A DNA stretch of 64,000 nt from Elephas maximus indicus (GCF_024166365.1 NC_064839.1:40498378-40562377); one strand, 5' to 3'. Shown: positions 42,613 to 53,763, counted from the stretch's first letter. A program made the numbers and translations. The notes: generated by a model not told the origin, from the sequence alone.

Positions 42613-42690
42613 CTTCACGTGGTAGCCCTCCATGACCAGCTCGTGCCGCTGATGTTCCTGTGGAGTTCAGGTTCTTCAGAATGGTGCAGC
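42613..42690 (-). pseudogene. MLKL: MLKL exon with 4-nt frameshift (catalytic-loop region)
   Basis: The acceptor is GTATCAG|G and the donor is GTGAAG|GTGAGC. The first frame reads LHHSEEPELHRNISGT, matching the HRD-loop-equivalent region of MLKL. The end of the exon, LVMEGYHVK, matches only in another frame. Between ACG AG and CTG GTC four bases are missing, where the family has two codons (Asn-Phe). In the running frame the exon ends ...WRATT and a TGA just before the donor. The exon boundaries (phase 1 in, 0 out) by themselves demand 82 nt and 78 are present, so the frameshift does not depend on the alignment to human. Confidence 0.85.
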
Positions 42691-43164
42691 CTGATACAAC
42701 CAAAGGCAGAGAGCATTAATGACCTTTGTGCAGATACTCTTAGGGGGCTTCACAGTCACTACCGGGATAACAAGGCTAGCCAGTACTGTGCCTTCCTCAT
42801 GGATAGCTATCCATGGATAGATAGGAAAAGTGGCGTGCGGGGGCAAGATTTGACGATTATGTGCAGTGAGTATTCAACAGAGCTAAGATGCAACCCAAAG
42901 TGTCCATCTTACAAGCGAGTGACAATCTTTGTGGAGTATGTGTGATTTGGTCCCCAAGGGTCACTTCGGGTAGGGCAGGATGTCTCTGTGTTGGGCTGTC
43001 TGGAAAATGCTGGGCAGACCAAAGTGCTCAGAGGCACAGCTAGACGGTTGGACCATGCCTAGGACACTTCTGGTTAAAATAGAATGTGAACCTGGGGTTC
43101 CCACCAATTTACAGCCAAGTACTTTGGATTAATGGAGCCCCTGGGGCCTGATTTGTTGTCATAG
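42691..43164. other. MLKL intron, no recognised feature
   Basis: Searched on the minus strand for the preceding MLKL exon (MEYCELGTL-type region); not found. The 108-codon plus-strand frame at 42619 has no family resemblance. Confidence 0.4.
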
Positions 43165-43670
43165 AGTGTGCCTCAGGTCAAGTTCTCCCAGAAGTAGACC
43201 ATGAGCCAAGGATTTGTACACAAGTGATTTATTAAGAAAGTGCTCTCAGGAAAAACCATGAGGGAGTAGAGGAAGCAGGATAGGGAAGACAAAGCCAAGC
43301 AAGGTGTGATTTCTGGGGAAGTTCCAGCCTCAGCCTGATCCCACGGGAACTCTGGAGCATAATTACACCTCAGGGTTTTCCTCCTCGAGGCAAAGGAGCT
43401 AGACTTTTGTACTCACAACAGTCAGTCAATGGCTATGGCTGTGGACTGCATGGGGGAGGAGAAAGATCATTCCTGGGCACTTGAAGCTCTCTTTTTAAGG
43501 GTGAGGGGGCTCCAGTGCCCATGGATAATCATCTGGAGATGGCAGCTGTGAGCTGTTATCAGCAAACCATGCAGAGTGGGGCATGGGTATGGAAAGCTAT
43601 ACCCAGGGTCAGAGGCCACCTGGATGGGCACCAACAACATCCCCTACAGCTTCCAGAATTACTTCTTCAT
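43165..43670. mobile_element. LTR-like repeat, family unknown; related short copy near 56665
   Basis: The stretch with GTGATTTATTAAGAAAGTGC, GCTCTCAGGA, ATCATCTGGAGATGGCAG and CAACAACATCCCCTAC resembles a piece at about 56665-56785 (GTGATTTATTGAGGGCAGG, CTCTCAGGATGGAGGG), so it is repetitive. I cannot assign the family. Confidence 0.4.
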
Positions 43671-43982
43671 AAAACCCAGTAGTTAGGTGCAGTCAGGTAG
43701 AAATAAATGTTACAATGTCAAATAAACAGCTAAGGCAGTGTTTCTAAAGTATGGGATGCCACGTTATGCAAGGTTACACAATGAGAAAATTACTCTCCTT
43801 TCAATTTATTTCCAATATTTCTGATTACATCACAGAGAAAGTCTCCGTTTAGCTTGGGTGTCTTTAACAACTCTCTAAATCTTCAAATATCCCCTTTGTA
43901 CGAAAAGAATGTGGGTTGCAGCATCACCCAGCCAGAATTTAATAATGTTTTGTTTTCATTTGTGGTTACCTATTTGTGGCAA

Positions 43983-44173
43983 AAGAAGCTCAGTGGCGCA
44001 GCTGCTAACCGAAAGGTCGGTGATTTGAGCCCACCAGCCACTTTGCTGGAGAAAAGACCTGGCGATCTGCTCCTGTAAAGATTACAGACTTGAAAACCCT
44101 ATGGGCCAGTTCAACTGTGTTCTATAGGGTCACTATGAGTTGGAATCAACTCAACGGCACACAACAACAACAA
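43983..44173 (+). mobile_element. AfroSINE with RTE-type tail
   Basis: Perfect TSD atttgtggcaa at 43972-43982 and 44174-44184. The 3' end GGCACACAACAACAACAA resembles the RTE tail rather than the usual GGTTTGG end. Confidence 0.9.
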
Positions 44174-44397
44174 ATTTGTGGCAAGTGATACATGATTTTC
44201 AATTTATGGCAGTAATAGAAAGTATCCTTTTCCTTCAATTTATTAAGATAAAAAATATGAGTCAATTTAAAGAAAAACACTAAGTAAATAATACTGTTGA
44301 TATTGTGGATATGGTAAGAAAGTGGCCTGTGAGTGAGTGATCTTTGGGGACCTTTGGATCAAAGGAACCATAAGATTCTGCATGTGAGAGTAGGTAC

Positions 44398-44827
44398 GGT
44401 TGACAAAATCCAGGACACGCAGTTAAATTTGAATTTCAGATAAACAATGAAAAAATTTTTTAAGTATGTCCAAAAATTGCATGGGACATACTTGTACTAA
44501 AAATTATTTATCTGAAATTCCAAAACAAAAACAAATCCATTCGCGTTGAGTCAATTCTGACTCCTATCGACCCTGTAGGACAGAGTAGAACTGCTCCATA
44601 GGGTTTCCAAGGAGCAGCTGGTGGATTTGAACTGCTGACATTTTGGTTAGCAGCCAAGCTCTTAACCACCACGCCACCAAGGCTCCATCTGAAATTCAGT
44701 ATACCTGAAATTTAGTATAAGTATGTTCCATGCAATATTTGGGACATACTTATACTAAAAATTATCCACTGTTTTTCTGAATTTCAACTGGGTATCTTAT
44801 ATTTTTATTTGCTAAATCTGGTAACTC
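44398..44827. mobile_element. Palindromic MITE-like element split by an AfroSINE
   Basis: Inverted segments: TTTCAGATAAACAATG...AAGTATGTCC pairs with GGGACATACTTGTACT...TTATCTGAAA (44430-44520), and AGTATAAGTATGTTCC pairs with GGGACATACTTATACT (44715-44765). The outer ends CAGGACACGCAGTTAAATTT and TTTCAACTGGGTATCTTAT are imperfect inverted repeats. The SINE at 44521-44686 is inserted with TSD atctgaaattc. The L1 starts where this element ends. Confidence 0.65.
44521..44686 (-). mobile_element. AfroSINE in palindromic MITE
   Basis: Complete minus-strand copy with perfect TSD atctgaaattc at 44510-44520 and 44687-44697. Confidence 0.92.
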
Positions 44828-44858
44828 TAAGAGTAGAGCCTATCCAACTCCATGAGAG

Positions 44859-45600
44859 CGGCGCAGCCGGTGGGAGAAGTCCCTGGGAGGCAGTGACTGG
44901 TCTTGGAGCGGGGAGAGCAGCGTCCCAGCCGGGGAGCCGTCCCGCCAGGATTTTGGTGGGGAGCGGGCGTGGCGCGAGCGCGGGGACCAGCTACATCCCC
45001 CTGAATTGACCCCGGGGGGGGGGCCCAGCCGTTCGCGCCAGCGGCGCCCAGCCGGTTCGCGAAAGCGATGTGGCGTGCCACAGGGAGAAGTCCCCAGGAG
45101 GCAGTGACTGGTCTTGGAGCGGGGAGAGCAGCATCCCAGCCGGGGAGCCGTCCCGCTGGGATTTTGGCGGGCGCGGGGGGGCGTGAGCGCGGGGTGCAGC
45201 TACATCCCCCTGAATTGACCCCAGGGCGGTCCCAACCGGTTCGCGCGGGCCCAGCCGGTTCGCGCAGGCGGCGTGGCGGCGCAGCTGGTGGAAGAAGTCC
45301 CCAGGAGGCAGTGGCTGGTCTTGGAGCGGGGAGAGTGGCGTCCCAGCCGGGATGCACAGTCACGGCTCAGGCACAGGGAGGTGCTCTGCTCTCCTGAGCT
45401 GACCCCGGGAGGGGGGGAGCCCACCCGGCTCGCGGGAGCGGCGCACGACGCGGCTGGTGGGACGGGGAGTCCCCGGGAGGCAGTGACTGATTTTGGAGTC
45501 GGGAGTGCACCATCCCAGTAGGGGAGCCTTAACCTTGGGGGTGGGGCTGACAGCCGAGGATCTGACCGTGACGCCAGCGGGCCAGACCCCCCGGGGGGCA
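44859..45600 (+). promoter_or_regulatory. L1 5' UTR with about four tandem GC-rich monomers
   Basis: A block containing GAAGTCCC..GGAGGCAGTGACTGG and TCTTGGAGCGGGGAGAG recurs with cores at 44891, 45102, 45309 and 45481, i.e. spacings of 211, 207 and 172 bp. The monomers share CAGCCGGGGAGCCGTCCC and CTGAATTGACCCC segments but have diverged, the last being shortest. Rodent L1s have monomeric promoters of this kind and human L1 does not; promoter function here is inference. The block is a CpG-dense island. Confidence 0.75.
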
Positions 45601-45900
45601 ATCTCCACACAGCCAGTACATATAGGCGATGCGCCCCACGGAAATCTCAGATTTAAGAGTCATTCCAAGTAAGACAAACAACTCTGGCTATATTCTGAGG
45701 TGCTACACTCCTAGCTCTCTGATCCCGCCCCCACCCTCCCCAGGCGGCTCCATTAACATCCGAATAGCCTGAGCCAGAGGGAGAACTCTGATAGGGATCT
45801 GACTGCATTTTTTTTTTTTAGCGGATTTTCTGGAAAAACTAGTTTCCCAGTGATAACTCGGAGACAGCAGTCCATATCAAACCACATAAAGAAGCAGACC

Positions 45901-46869
45901 ATGACAGCTTCTCCAACCCCCCAAAGAAAAGAATCAAAATCTTTCCCAAATGAAGATACAATCCTGGAATTATCAGATACAGAATATAAAAAACTAATTT
46001 ACAGAATGCTTAAAGACATCACAAATGAAATTAGGCTAACTGCAGAAAAAGCCAAGGAACACACTGATAAAACTGTTGAAGAACTCAAAAAGATTATTCA
46101 AGAACATAGTGGAAAAATTAATAAGTTGCAAGAATCCATAGAGAGACAACATGTAGATATCCAAAAGATTAACAATAAAATTACAGAATTAGACAACGCA
46201 ATAGGAAGTCAGAGGAGCAGACTCGAGCAATTAGATGCAGACTGGGACATCTGGAGGACCAGGGAATCAACACCAACATAGCTGAAAAAAAAATCAGATA
46301 AAAGAATTTAAAAAAATGAAGAAACCCTAAGAATCATGTGGGACTCTTTCAAGAAGGATAACTTGCGAGTGATTGGAGTCCCAGAACAGGGAGGGGGGAC
46401 AGAAAACACAGAGAAAATAGTTGAGGAACTCCTGACACAAAACTTCCCTGACATCATGAAAGACGAAAGGATATCTATCCAAGATGCTCATCGAACCCCA
46501 TTTAAGATTGATCCAAAAAGAAAAACACCAAAACATATTATCATCAAACTTGCAAAAACCAAAGATAAACAGAAAAGTTTAAAAGCAGCCAGGGAGAAAA
46601 GAAAGGTTTCCTTCAAGGGAGGATCAATAAGAATAAGTTCAGACTACTCAGCAGAAACCATGCAGGCAAGAAGGGAATGGGACAATGTATACAGAGCACT
46701 GAAGGAAAAAAACTGCCAGCCAAGGATCATATATCCAGCAAAACTCTCTCTGAAATATGAAGGCGAAATTAAGATATTTACAGATAAACACAGGTTTAGA
46801 GAATTTGCAAAAACCAAACCAAGGCTACAAGAAATGCTAAAGGAGATTGTTTGGACAGATGACCAATGA
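45901..46869 (+). pseudogene. L1 ORF1 (RNA-binding protein), interrupted
   Basis: ATG at 45901 begins MTASPTPQRKESKSF; upstream in-frame sequence has no ATG. About 322 codons to TGA at 46867, close to other mammalian ORF1p. The N-terminal half is a long coiled coil (heptads from residue ~30 to ~120: EKAKEHTDKTVEELKKII, KINKLQESIERQ), which forms the trimer. The second half begins at LRVIGVPE (RRM) and ends with the basic C-terminal domain (AHRTPFKIDPKRKTPKHII, YPAKLSLKYEGE). TAG at 46279 and TAA at 46309 interrupt the same frame between coiled coil and RRM, probably due to paired small indels. Confidence 0.85.
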
Positions 46870-47341
46870 TATCAGGTACCAGCACAATACAAGGTCACAA
46901 AACAGAACGTCCTGATATCAACTCAAATAGGGAAAGCACAAAAACAAACAAATTAAGATTAATTCTAATAAATAAATAAATAAAATAATACACATAACAG
47001 GGAATCATGGAAGTCAATAGGTAAAAGATCACAATAATCAAAAAGAGGGACTAAATACAGGAGGCATTGAACTGCCAGATGGAGAGTGATACAAGGCGAT
47101 ATAGAACAATACAAGTTAGGTTTTTACTTAGAAAAATAGGGGTAAATAATAAGGTAACCACAAAAAGGAATATCAACTCCATAACTCAAGAAAAAAGCCA
47201 AGAAAAACGTAACGACTCAACTAACATAAAGTTAAACATTATGAAAATGAGGATCTCACAATCTACTAAGAAAAACGTCTCAGCACAAAAAAGTATGTGG
47301 AAAAATGAAATGGCCAACAACACACATGAAAAGGCATCAAA

Positions 47342-50300
47342 ATGACAGCACTAAAAACTTATTTATCTATAATTACCCTGAATGTAAATGGACTAAATGC
47401 ACCAATAAAGAGACAGAGAGTCACGGACTGGATAAAGAAACACGATCCATCTATATGCTGCCTACAAGAGACACACCTTAGACTTAGAGACACAAACAAA
47501 CTAAAACTCAAAGGATGGAAAAAAATATATCAAGCAAACAATAAGCAAAAAAGAAGAGGAGTAGCAATATTAATTTCTGACAAAATAGACTTTAGACTTA
47601 AATCCACCACAAAGGATAAAGACGGACACTATATAATGATAAAAGGAACAATTGATCAGGAAGACATAACCATATCAAATATTTATGCACCCAATGACAG
47701 GGCTGCAAGATACATAAATCAAATTTTAACAGAATTGAAAAGTGAGATAGACACCTCCACATTTATAGTAGGAGACTTCAACACACCACTTTTGGAGAAG
47801 GACAGGACATCCAGTAAGAAGCTCAATAGAGACACGGAAGACCTACTTACAACAATCAACCAACTTGACCTCATTGACTTATACAGAACTCTCCACCCAA
47901 CTGCTGCAAAGTATACTTTTTTTTCTAGCGCACATGGAACATTCTCTAGAATAGACCACATATTAGGTCATAAAACAAACCTTTGCAGAGTCCAAAACAT
48001 CGAAATATTACAAAGCATCTTCTCAGACCACAAGGCAATAAAACTAGAAATCAATAACAGAAAAACGAGGGAAAAGAAATCAAATACTTGGAAAATGAAC
48101 AATACCCTCCTGAAAAAAGACTGGGTTATAGAAGACATCAAGGAGGGAATAAGGAAATTCATAGAATGCAACGACAATGAAAATACTTCCTATCAAAACC
48201 TCTGGGACACAGCAAAAGCAGTGCTCAGAGGCCAAATTATATCGATAAATGCACACATACAAAAAGAAGAAAGAGCCAAAAGCAGAGAACTGTCCCTACA
48301 ACTTGAACGAATAGAAAGTGAGCAACAAAAGAATCCATCAGGCACCAGAAGAAAACAAATAATAAAAATTAGAGCTGAACTAAATGAATTAGAGAACAGA
48401 AAAACAATTGAAAGAATTAACAAAGCCAAAAGCTGGTTCTTTGAAAAAATTAACAAAATTGATAAACCATTGGCTAGACTGACTAAAGAAATACAGGAAA
48501 GGAAACAAATAACCCGAATAAGAAACGAGAAGGACCACATCACAACAGAACCAAATGAAATTAAAAGAATCATTTCAGATTATTATGAAAAATTGTACTC
48601 TAACAAATTTGAAAACCTAGAAGAAATGGATGAATTCTTGGAAAAACACTACCTACCTAAACTAACACATTCAGAAGTAGAACAACTAAATAGACCCATA
48701 ACAAAAAAAGAGATTGAAACGGTAATCAAAAAACTCCCAACAAAAAAAAGCCCTGGCCCGGACGGCTTCCCTGCAGAGTTCTACCAAACTTTCAGAGAAG
48801 AGTTAACCCCACTACTACTGAAGGTATTTCAAAGCATAGAAAATGACGGAATACTACCCAACTCATTCTATGAAGCCACCATCTCCCTGATACCAAAACC
48901 AGGTAAAGACATTACAAAAAAAGAAAATTATAGACCTATATCCCTCATGAACATTGATGCAAAAATCCTCAACAAAATTCTAGCCAATAGAATACAACAA
49001 CATATCAAAAAAGTAATTCACCACAATCAAGTGGGATTTATACCAGGTATGCAAGGCTGGTTTAATATCAGAAAAACCATTAATGTAATCCATCACATAA
49101 ATAAAACAAAAGACAAAAACCACATGATCTTATCAATAGATGCAGAAAAGGCATTTGACAAAGTTCAACACCCATTTATGATAAAAACTCTCACCAAAAT
49201 AGGAATTGAAGGAAAATTCCTCAACATAATAAAGGGCATCTATGCCAACAGCCAATATCACTCTAAATGGAGAGAACCTGAAAGCATTTCCCTTGAGAAC
49301 GGGAACCAGACAAGGATGCCCTTTATCACCGCTCTTATTCAACATCGTACTAGAAGTCCTAGCCAGGGCAATTAGGCTAGACAAAGAAATAAAAGGTATC
49401 TGGATTGGCAAGGAGGAAGTAAAATTATCTCTATTTGCAGATGACATGATCTTATACACAGCAAACCCTAAGGAATCCTCCAGAAAACTACTGAAACTAA
49501 TAGAAGAGTTTGGCAGAGTCTCAGGTTATAAAATAAACATACAAAAATCACTTGGATTCCTCTACATCAACAAAAAGAACACCGAAGAGGAAATAACCAA
49601 ATCAATACCATTCACAGTAGCCCCCAAGAAGATAAGATACTTAGGAATAAATCTTACCAAGGATGTGAAAGACCTATACAAAGAAAACTACAAAGCTCTA
49701 CTACAAGAAATTCAAAAGGACATACTTAAGTGGAAAAACATACCCTGCTCATGGATAGGAAGACTTAACATAGTAAAAATGTCTATTCTACCAAAAGCCA
49801 TCTATACATTTAACGCACTTCCGATCCAAATTCCAATGTCATATTTTAAGGGGATAGAGAAACAAATCACCAATTTCATATGGAAGGGAAAGAAGCCCCG
49901 GATAAGCAAAGCACTACTGAAAAAGAAGAAGAAAGTGGGAGGCCTCACTTTACCTGACTTCAGAACCTATTACACAGCCACAGTAGTCAAAACAGCCTGG
50001 TGCTGGTACAACAACAGGCACATAGACCAATGGAACAGAATTGAGAACCCAGACATAGATCCATCCACGTATGAGCAGCTGATATTTGACAAAGGACCAG
50101 TGTCAATTAATTGGGGAAAAGATAGTCTTTTTAACAAATGGTGCTGGCATAACTGGATATCCATTTGCAAAAAAATGAAACAGGACCCATACCTCACACC
50201 ATGCACAAAAACTAACTCCAAGTGGATCAAAGACCTAAACATAAAGACTAAAACAATAAAGATCATGGAAGAAAAAATTGGGACAACCCTAGGAGCCCTA

Positions 50301-51152
50301 ATACAAGGTATAAACAGAATACAAAACATTACCAAAAATGATGAAGAGAAACCCGATAACTGGGAGCTCCTAAAAATCAAACACCTATGCTCATCTAAAG
50401 ACTTCACCAAAAGAGTAAAAAGACCACCTACAGACTGGGAAAGAATTTTCAGCTATGACATCTCCGACCAGCGCCTGATCTCTAAAATCTACATGATTCT
50501 GTCAAAACTCAACCACAAAAAGACAAACAACCCAATCAAGAAGTGGGCAAAGGATATGAACACACATTTCACTAAAGAAGATATTCAGGCAGCCAACAGA
50601 TACATGAGAAAATGCTCTCGATCATTAGCCATTAGAGAAATGCAAATTAAAACTACGATGAGATTTCATCTCACACCAGCAAGGCTGGCATTAATCCAAA
50701 AAACACAAAATAATAAATGTTGGAGAGGCTGCGGAGAGATTGGAACTCTCATACACTGCTGGTGGGAATGTAAAATGGTACAACCACTTTGGAAATCTAT
50801 CTGGCGTTATCTTAAACAGTTAGAAATACAACTACCATACAACCCAGAAATCCCACTCCTGGGAATATACCCTAGAGATACAAGAGCCTTCATACAAACA
50901 GATATATGCACACCCATGTTTATTGCAGCTCTGTTTACAATAGCAAAAAGTTGGAAGCAACCAAGGTGTCCATCAACGGATGAATGGGTAAATAAATTGT
51001 GGTATATTCACACAATGGAATACTATGCATCGATAAAGAACAGTGACGAATCTCTGAAACATTTCATAACATGGAGGAACCTGGAAGGCATTATGCTGAG
51101 CGAAATTAGTCAGGGGCAAAAGGACAAATATTGTATAAGACCACTATTATAA
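47342..51152 (+). pseudogene. L1 ORF2 (endonuclease/reverse transcriptase), one frameshift
   Basis: Two overlapping frames (47342-49375 and 49242-51152) together make a full ORF2p of about 1,270 residues. The endonuclease has [21 protein letters not shown] (catalytic Glu), [16 protein letters not shown] and SDHKAIKLE. The RT has [50 protein letters not shown] and FADDMILY. The C-terminal Cys/His motif is [18 protein letters not shown]. The break is near 49240, where 5 nt appear to be missing in a CCAA-rich stretch (GCCAACAGCCAATATC); apart from that the 3.8-kb frame is open, unlike every other LINE here. Confidence 0.92.
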
Positions 51153-52141
51153 AATCTTGAGAAATAGTAAACCTGAGAAGAACACATACTTGTGTGGTTA
51201 TGAGGGGGGGAGGGAGGGAGGGGGGGAGAGGGTTTTTTATTGATTAATCAGTAGATAAGAACTGCTTTAGGTGAAGGGAAAGACAACACTCAATACATGG
51301 AAGGTCAGCTCAATTGGACTGGACCAAAAGCAAAGAAGTTTCCGGGATAAAATGAATGCTTCAAAGGTCAGCGGAGCAAGCGCGGGGGTCTGGGGAACAT
51401 GGTTTGCGGGGACTTCTAAGTCAATTGGCAAAATAATTCTATTATGAAATCATTCTGCATCCCACTTTGAAATGTGGCGTCTGGGGTCTTAAATACTAAC
51501 AAGCGGCCATCTAAGATGCAGCAATTGGTCTCAACCCACCTGGAGCAAAGGAAAATGAAGAACACCAAGGCCACACGACAACTAAGAGCCCAAGAGACAG
51601 AAAGGGCCACATGAACCAGAGACTTACATCATCCTGAGACCAGAAGAACTAGTTGGTGCCCGGCCACAATCGATGACTGCCCTGACAGGGAGCACAGCAG
51701 AGGACCCCTGAGGGAGCAGGAGATCAGTGGGATGCAGACCCCAAATTCTCATAAAAAGACCAAACTTAATGGTCTGACTGAGACTAGAGGAATCCCGGCG
51801 GCCACGGTCCCCAGACCTTCTGTTGGCACAGGACAGGAACCATCCCCGAAGACAACTCATCAGACATGAAAGGGACTGGTCAGCGGGTGGGAGAGAGTCA
51901 CTGATGAAGAGTGAGCTAATTATATCAGGTGTACACTTGAGATTGTGTTGGCAACCCTTGTCTGGAGGGGGGATGGGAAGAGAGAGGGAAGCCGGTAAAA
52001 TTGTCACGAAAGGAGAGACTGAAAGGGCTGACTCAAGAGGGGGAGAGCAAGTGGGAGTAGGGAGTGAGATGTATGTAAACTTATATGTGACAGACTGATT
52101 GGATTTGTAAACGTTCACTTGAAGCTTAATAAAAGTTTAAA
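51153..52141 (+). other. L1 3' UTR with G-rich tract
   Basis: A roughly 990-bp 3' UTR typical of the young L1 lineage of this genome. A polypurine stretch of G-runs (51204-51235) could form a G-quadruplex. It is followed by recognisable blocks GTAGATAAGAACTGC, CAAAAGCAAAGAAGTTTCC, GAGACAGAAAGGGCCACATG, CCTTCTGTTGGC and TTTGTAAACGTTCACTTGAA, then AATAAA at about 52128. The same blocks mark the truncated copies elsewhere in the window. Confidence 0.85.
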
Positions 52142-52432
52142 TAATAATAATATTATTGTTAAAAATTTGTGATGAGAATGAGTGTACACTGTAAAATTCT
52201 TTCAACTTTGCTGTATATTTAAATTTTTTCATAATAAAATGTGAAGAAAAGAAGATGGTGGTGTAAGCAACTCCAAGGTCCTGTCCCCCCAACAGAAACA
52301 TCAAAAAATCAGCAGTAACTAATAGAAACAATTTTGTCAAACTCTGGAAACTAGTCAAAGGTTTATAGCTGCTTAACAAACACTGAATCAAAAAAACAAA
52401 GTGACTTCAAAACAGTAGGAAAGCTTTGATTT

Positions 52433-53437
52433 TTTCTTCCTTTTTTTATTGTACTTCAGATGAAGTTTTACAGAACAAACTAGGCTCTCATTAAACAATT
52501 AGTACACTTATTGTTTTATGTCATTGTTTAATGACCCCACAACATGTCAATACTCTCCCTTCTCGACCTTGGGTTCCCTATTAATAGCTTTCCTTTCCCC
52601 TCCTGCCTTCTAGTCCTTGCCCCTGGTTTGGTGTGCCCCTTTAGTCTTGTTTTGTTTTATGGGCCTGTCTAATCTTTGAATGAAGGGTAAACCTCAGGAG
52701 TAACCTCATTACTTAGTTACAAGTGTATCCAGGGTCTATACACTCTGGGTTTCTCCAGTTTCTGTCAGGGCAGTAAGTCTGGGTTTTTTTGTGAGTTAGA
52801 ATTTTGCTCTACATTTTTCTCTAGCTCTATCTGGGACCCTCTATTGTGATCCCTGTCAGAGCAGTCAGTGGTGGTAGCCAGGCACCGTCTAGTTGTACTG
52901 GACTCAGTCCTGTGGAGGCTGTGTAGTTGTGATCCATTAGTTCTTTAGACTAGTCTTTCCTTGTATCCTTAATTTTCTTCATTCTTCCTTGCTCCTGAAG
53001 GGGTGAGACCGGTGGAGTATCTTAGATGGTCACTCACAGGCTTTTAAGACCCCAGACACTACTCACCAAAAGTAGAATGTAGAATATTTTCTTTATAAAC
53101 AACGTTATGCCAATTGAGCTAGATGTTCCTCGAGACTATGGCCCCCACAGCCCTCACCCCAGCAATTCGGTCCCTCAGGGAGTTTGGATGTGTCTATGGA
53201 GCTTCCATGAGCGTGCCGTGGACAAGTTTTGCTGGCTTCCCCAGTATTGTGTACTGTCTTATCCTTCATCAAAGTTACCACTTATTTATTTTCTATTAAG
53301 TGTTTTTCCATCCCCATACCTCCTTTCCCTCGTAACCATCTAAGATTGTTTCTTTTTCTATGTAAACCTTTTCATGAATTTTTATAGTAGTGGTCTCGTA
53401 CAATATTTGTCCCTTTGTGATTGACTTATTTTACTCA
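52433..53437 (-). mobile_element. L1 3' end, second 3' UTR lineage, reversed
   Basis: About 1 kb of L1 3' region on the minus strand: poly-A at the left (ttcttcctttttttattgt), then the reverse complement of the 3' UTR seen at 26177, then the end of ORF2 (reverse of the CAATGGAATACTA-type region). TSD gaaagctttgattt at 52419-52432 and 53438-53451, perfect 14 bp. Confidence 0.88.
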
Positions 53438-53763
53438 GAAAGCTTTGATTTCCTATGTATCTGTACCCCACCCCTCCCCAGCTCAATGGCACTCTTAAAA
53501 GGGTGGCAGCTCACATTCCCAAAGAGGGACTCTGGTCTCTGGCTCCAGAGGTTATTGTGTGTGTCTGTTCTAAGAAAAGAATGGAAGTTAAACATTTCCC
53601 CAGCTAGACAGTCTGGGTTACAGTACTTAACTCTTCAGGTCGTTTTTTCCTGAAAGGACGGAATTGGACTATAATGGAAAGACTTTTTGGATTAGGAAAG
53701 CCTCAGCAGGGGATGCATGGGGTGTTTCCTTATTCATTTACTTGCTCCTGTATTGTTCTCCAA

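Larger units (their letters stand above)
38913..42690 (-). pseudogene. MLKL: MLKL 3' exons, apparently inactivated
   Basis: Four exons on the minus strand match the C-terminal pseudokinase half of MLKL, whose four-helix domain permeabilises the plasma membrane after RIPK3 phosphorylation during necroptosis. Present are the catalytic-loop region (42613-42690), the GFE/activation-segment region with AYxSPQ (39644-39795), the GIVLWE segment (39391-39440) and the C-lobe end (38913-39127). Splice signals are all GT-AG and phases fit, but the first of these exons is 78 nt where its borders require 82, a 4-nt frameshift that leads to TGA in the same exon. Position next to RFWD3 and in the same orientation agrees with mammalian synteny. 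Exons encoding the killer helices and the N-lobe are not found up to base 64,000. I infer loss of function; a sequencing error or a private allele cannot be excluded. Confidence 0.8.
44828..52141 (+). mobile_element. Nearly complete L1 LINE with tandem 5' UTR monomers
   Basis: A 7.3-kb L1 in the order GC-rich 5' UTR, ORF1, short spacer, ORF2, 3' UTR with G-rich polypurine tract (51205-51235), AATAAA and an A/T-rich tail. It is the source-like form of the truncated L1 3' ends at 9606, 19559, 35711 and 61886. ORF1 has two in-frame stops and ORF2 a single small deletion, so it is probably inactive but young. It is in plus orientation, antisense to MLKL, just after a palindromic MITE. I could not find a target-site duplication, so its exact 5' edge is uncertain. 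Confidence 0.92.

Noticed and set aside
42115..42945. Plus-strand open frames of 91 and 108 codons beside the MLKL exon
   Set aside because: No known motif, no splice borders in agreement, partly antisense to the MLKL exon at 42613-42690.
44859..45600. Regularly spaced repeats that might suggest a CRISPR-like or satellite array
   Set aside because: Only about four diverged units of 170-210 bp directly in front of L1 ORF1 in a mammalian genome: L1 promoter monomers.
44827..45610. Pro/Ala-rich open frames of 136-178 codons on the minus strand with internal repeats
   Set aside because: Antisense shadows of the GC-rich L1 5' UTR monomers; the repeated peptide only mirrors the DNA monomers.
47342..51152. 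L1 ORF2 as a functional gene
   Set aside because: Frameshift near 49240 and stops in ORF1 (46279, 46309) prevent a working element unless these are sequence errors.
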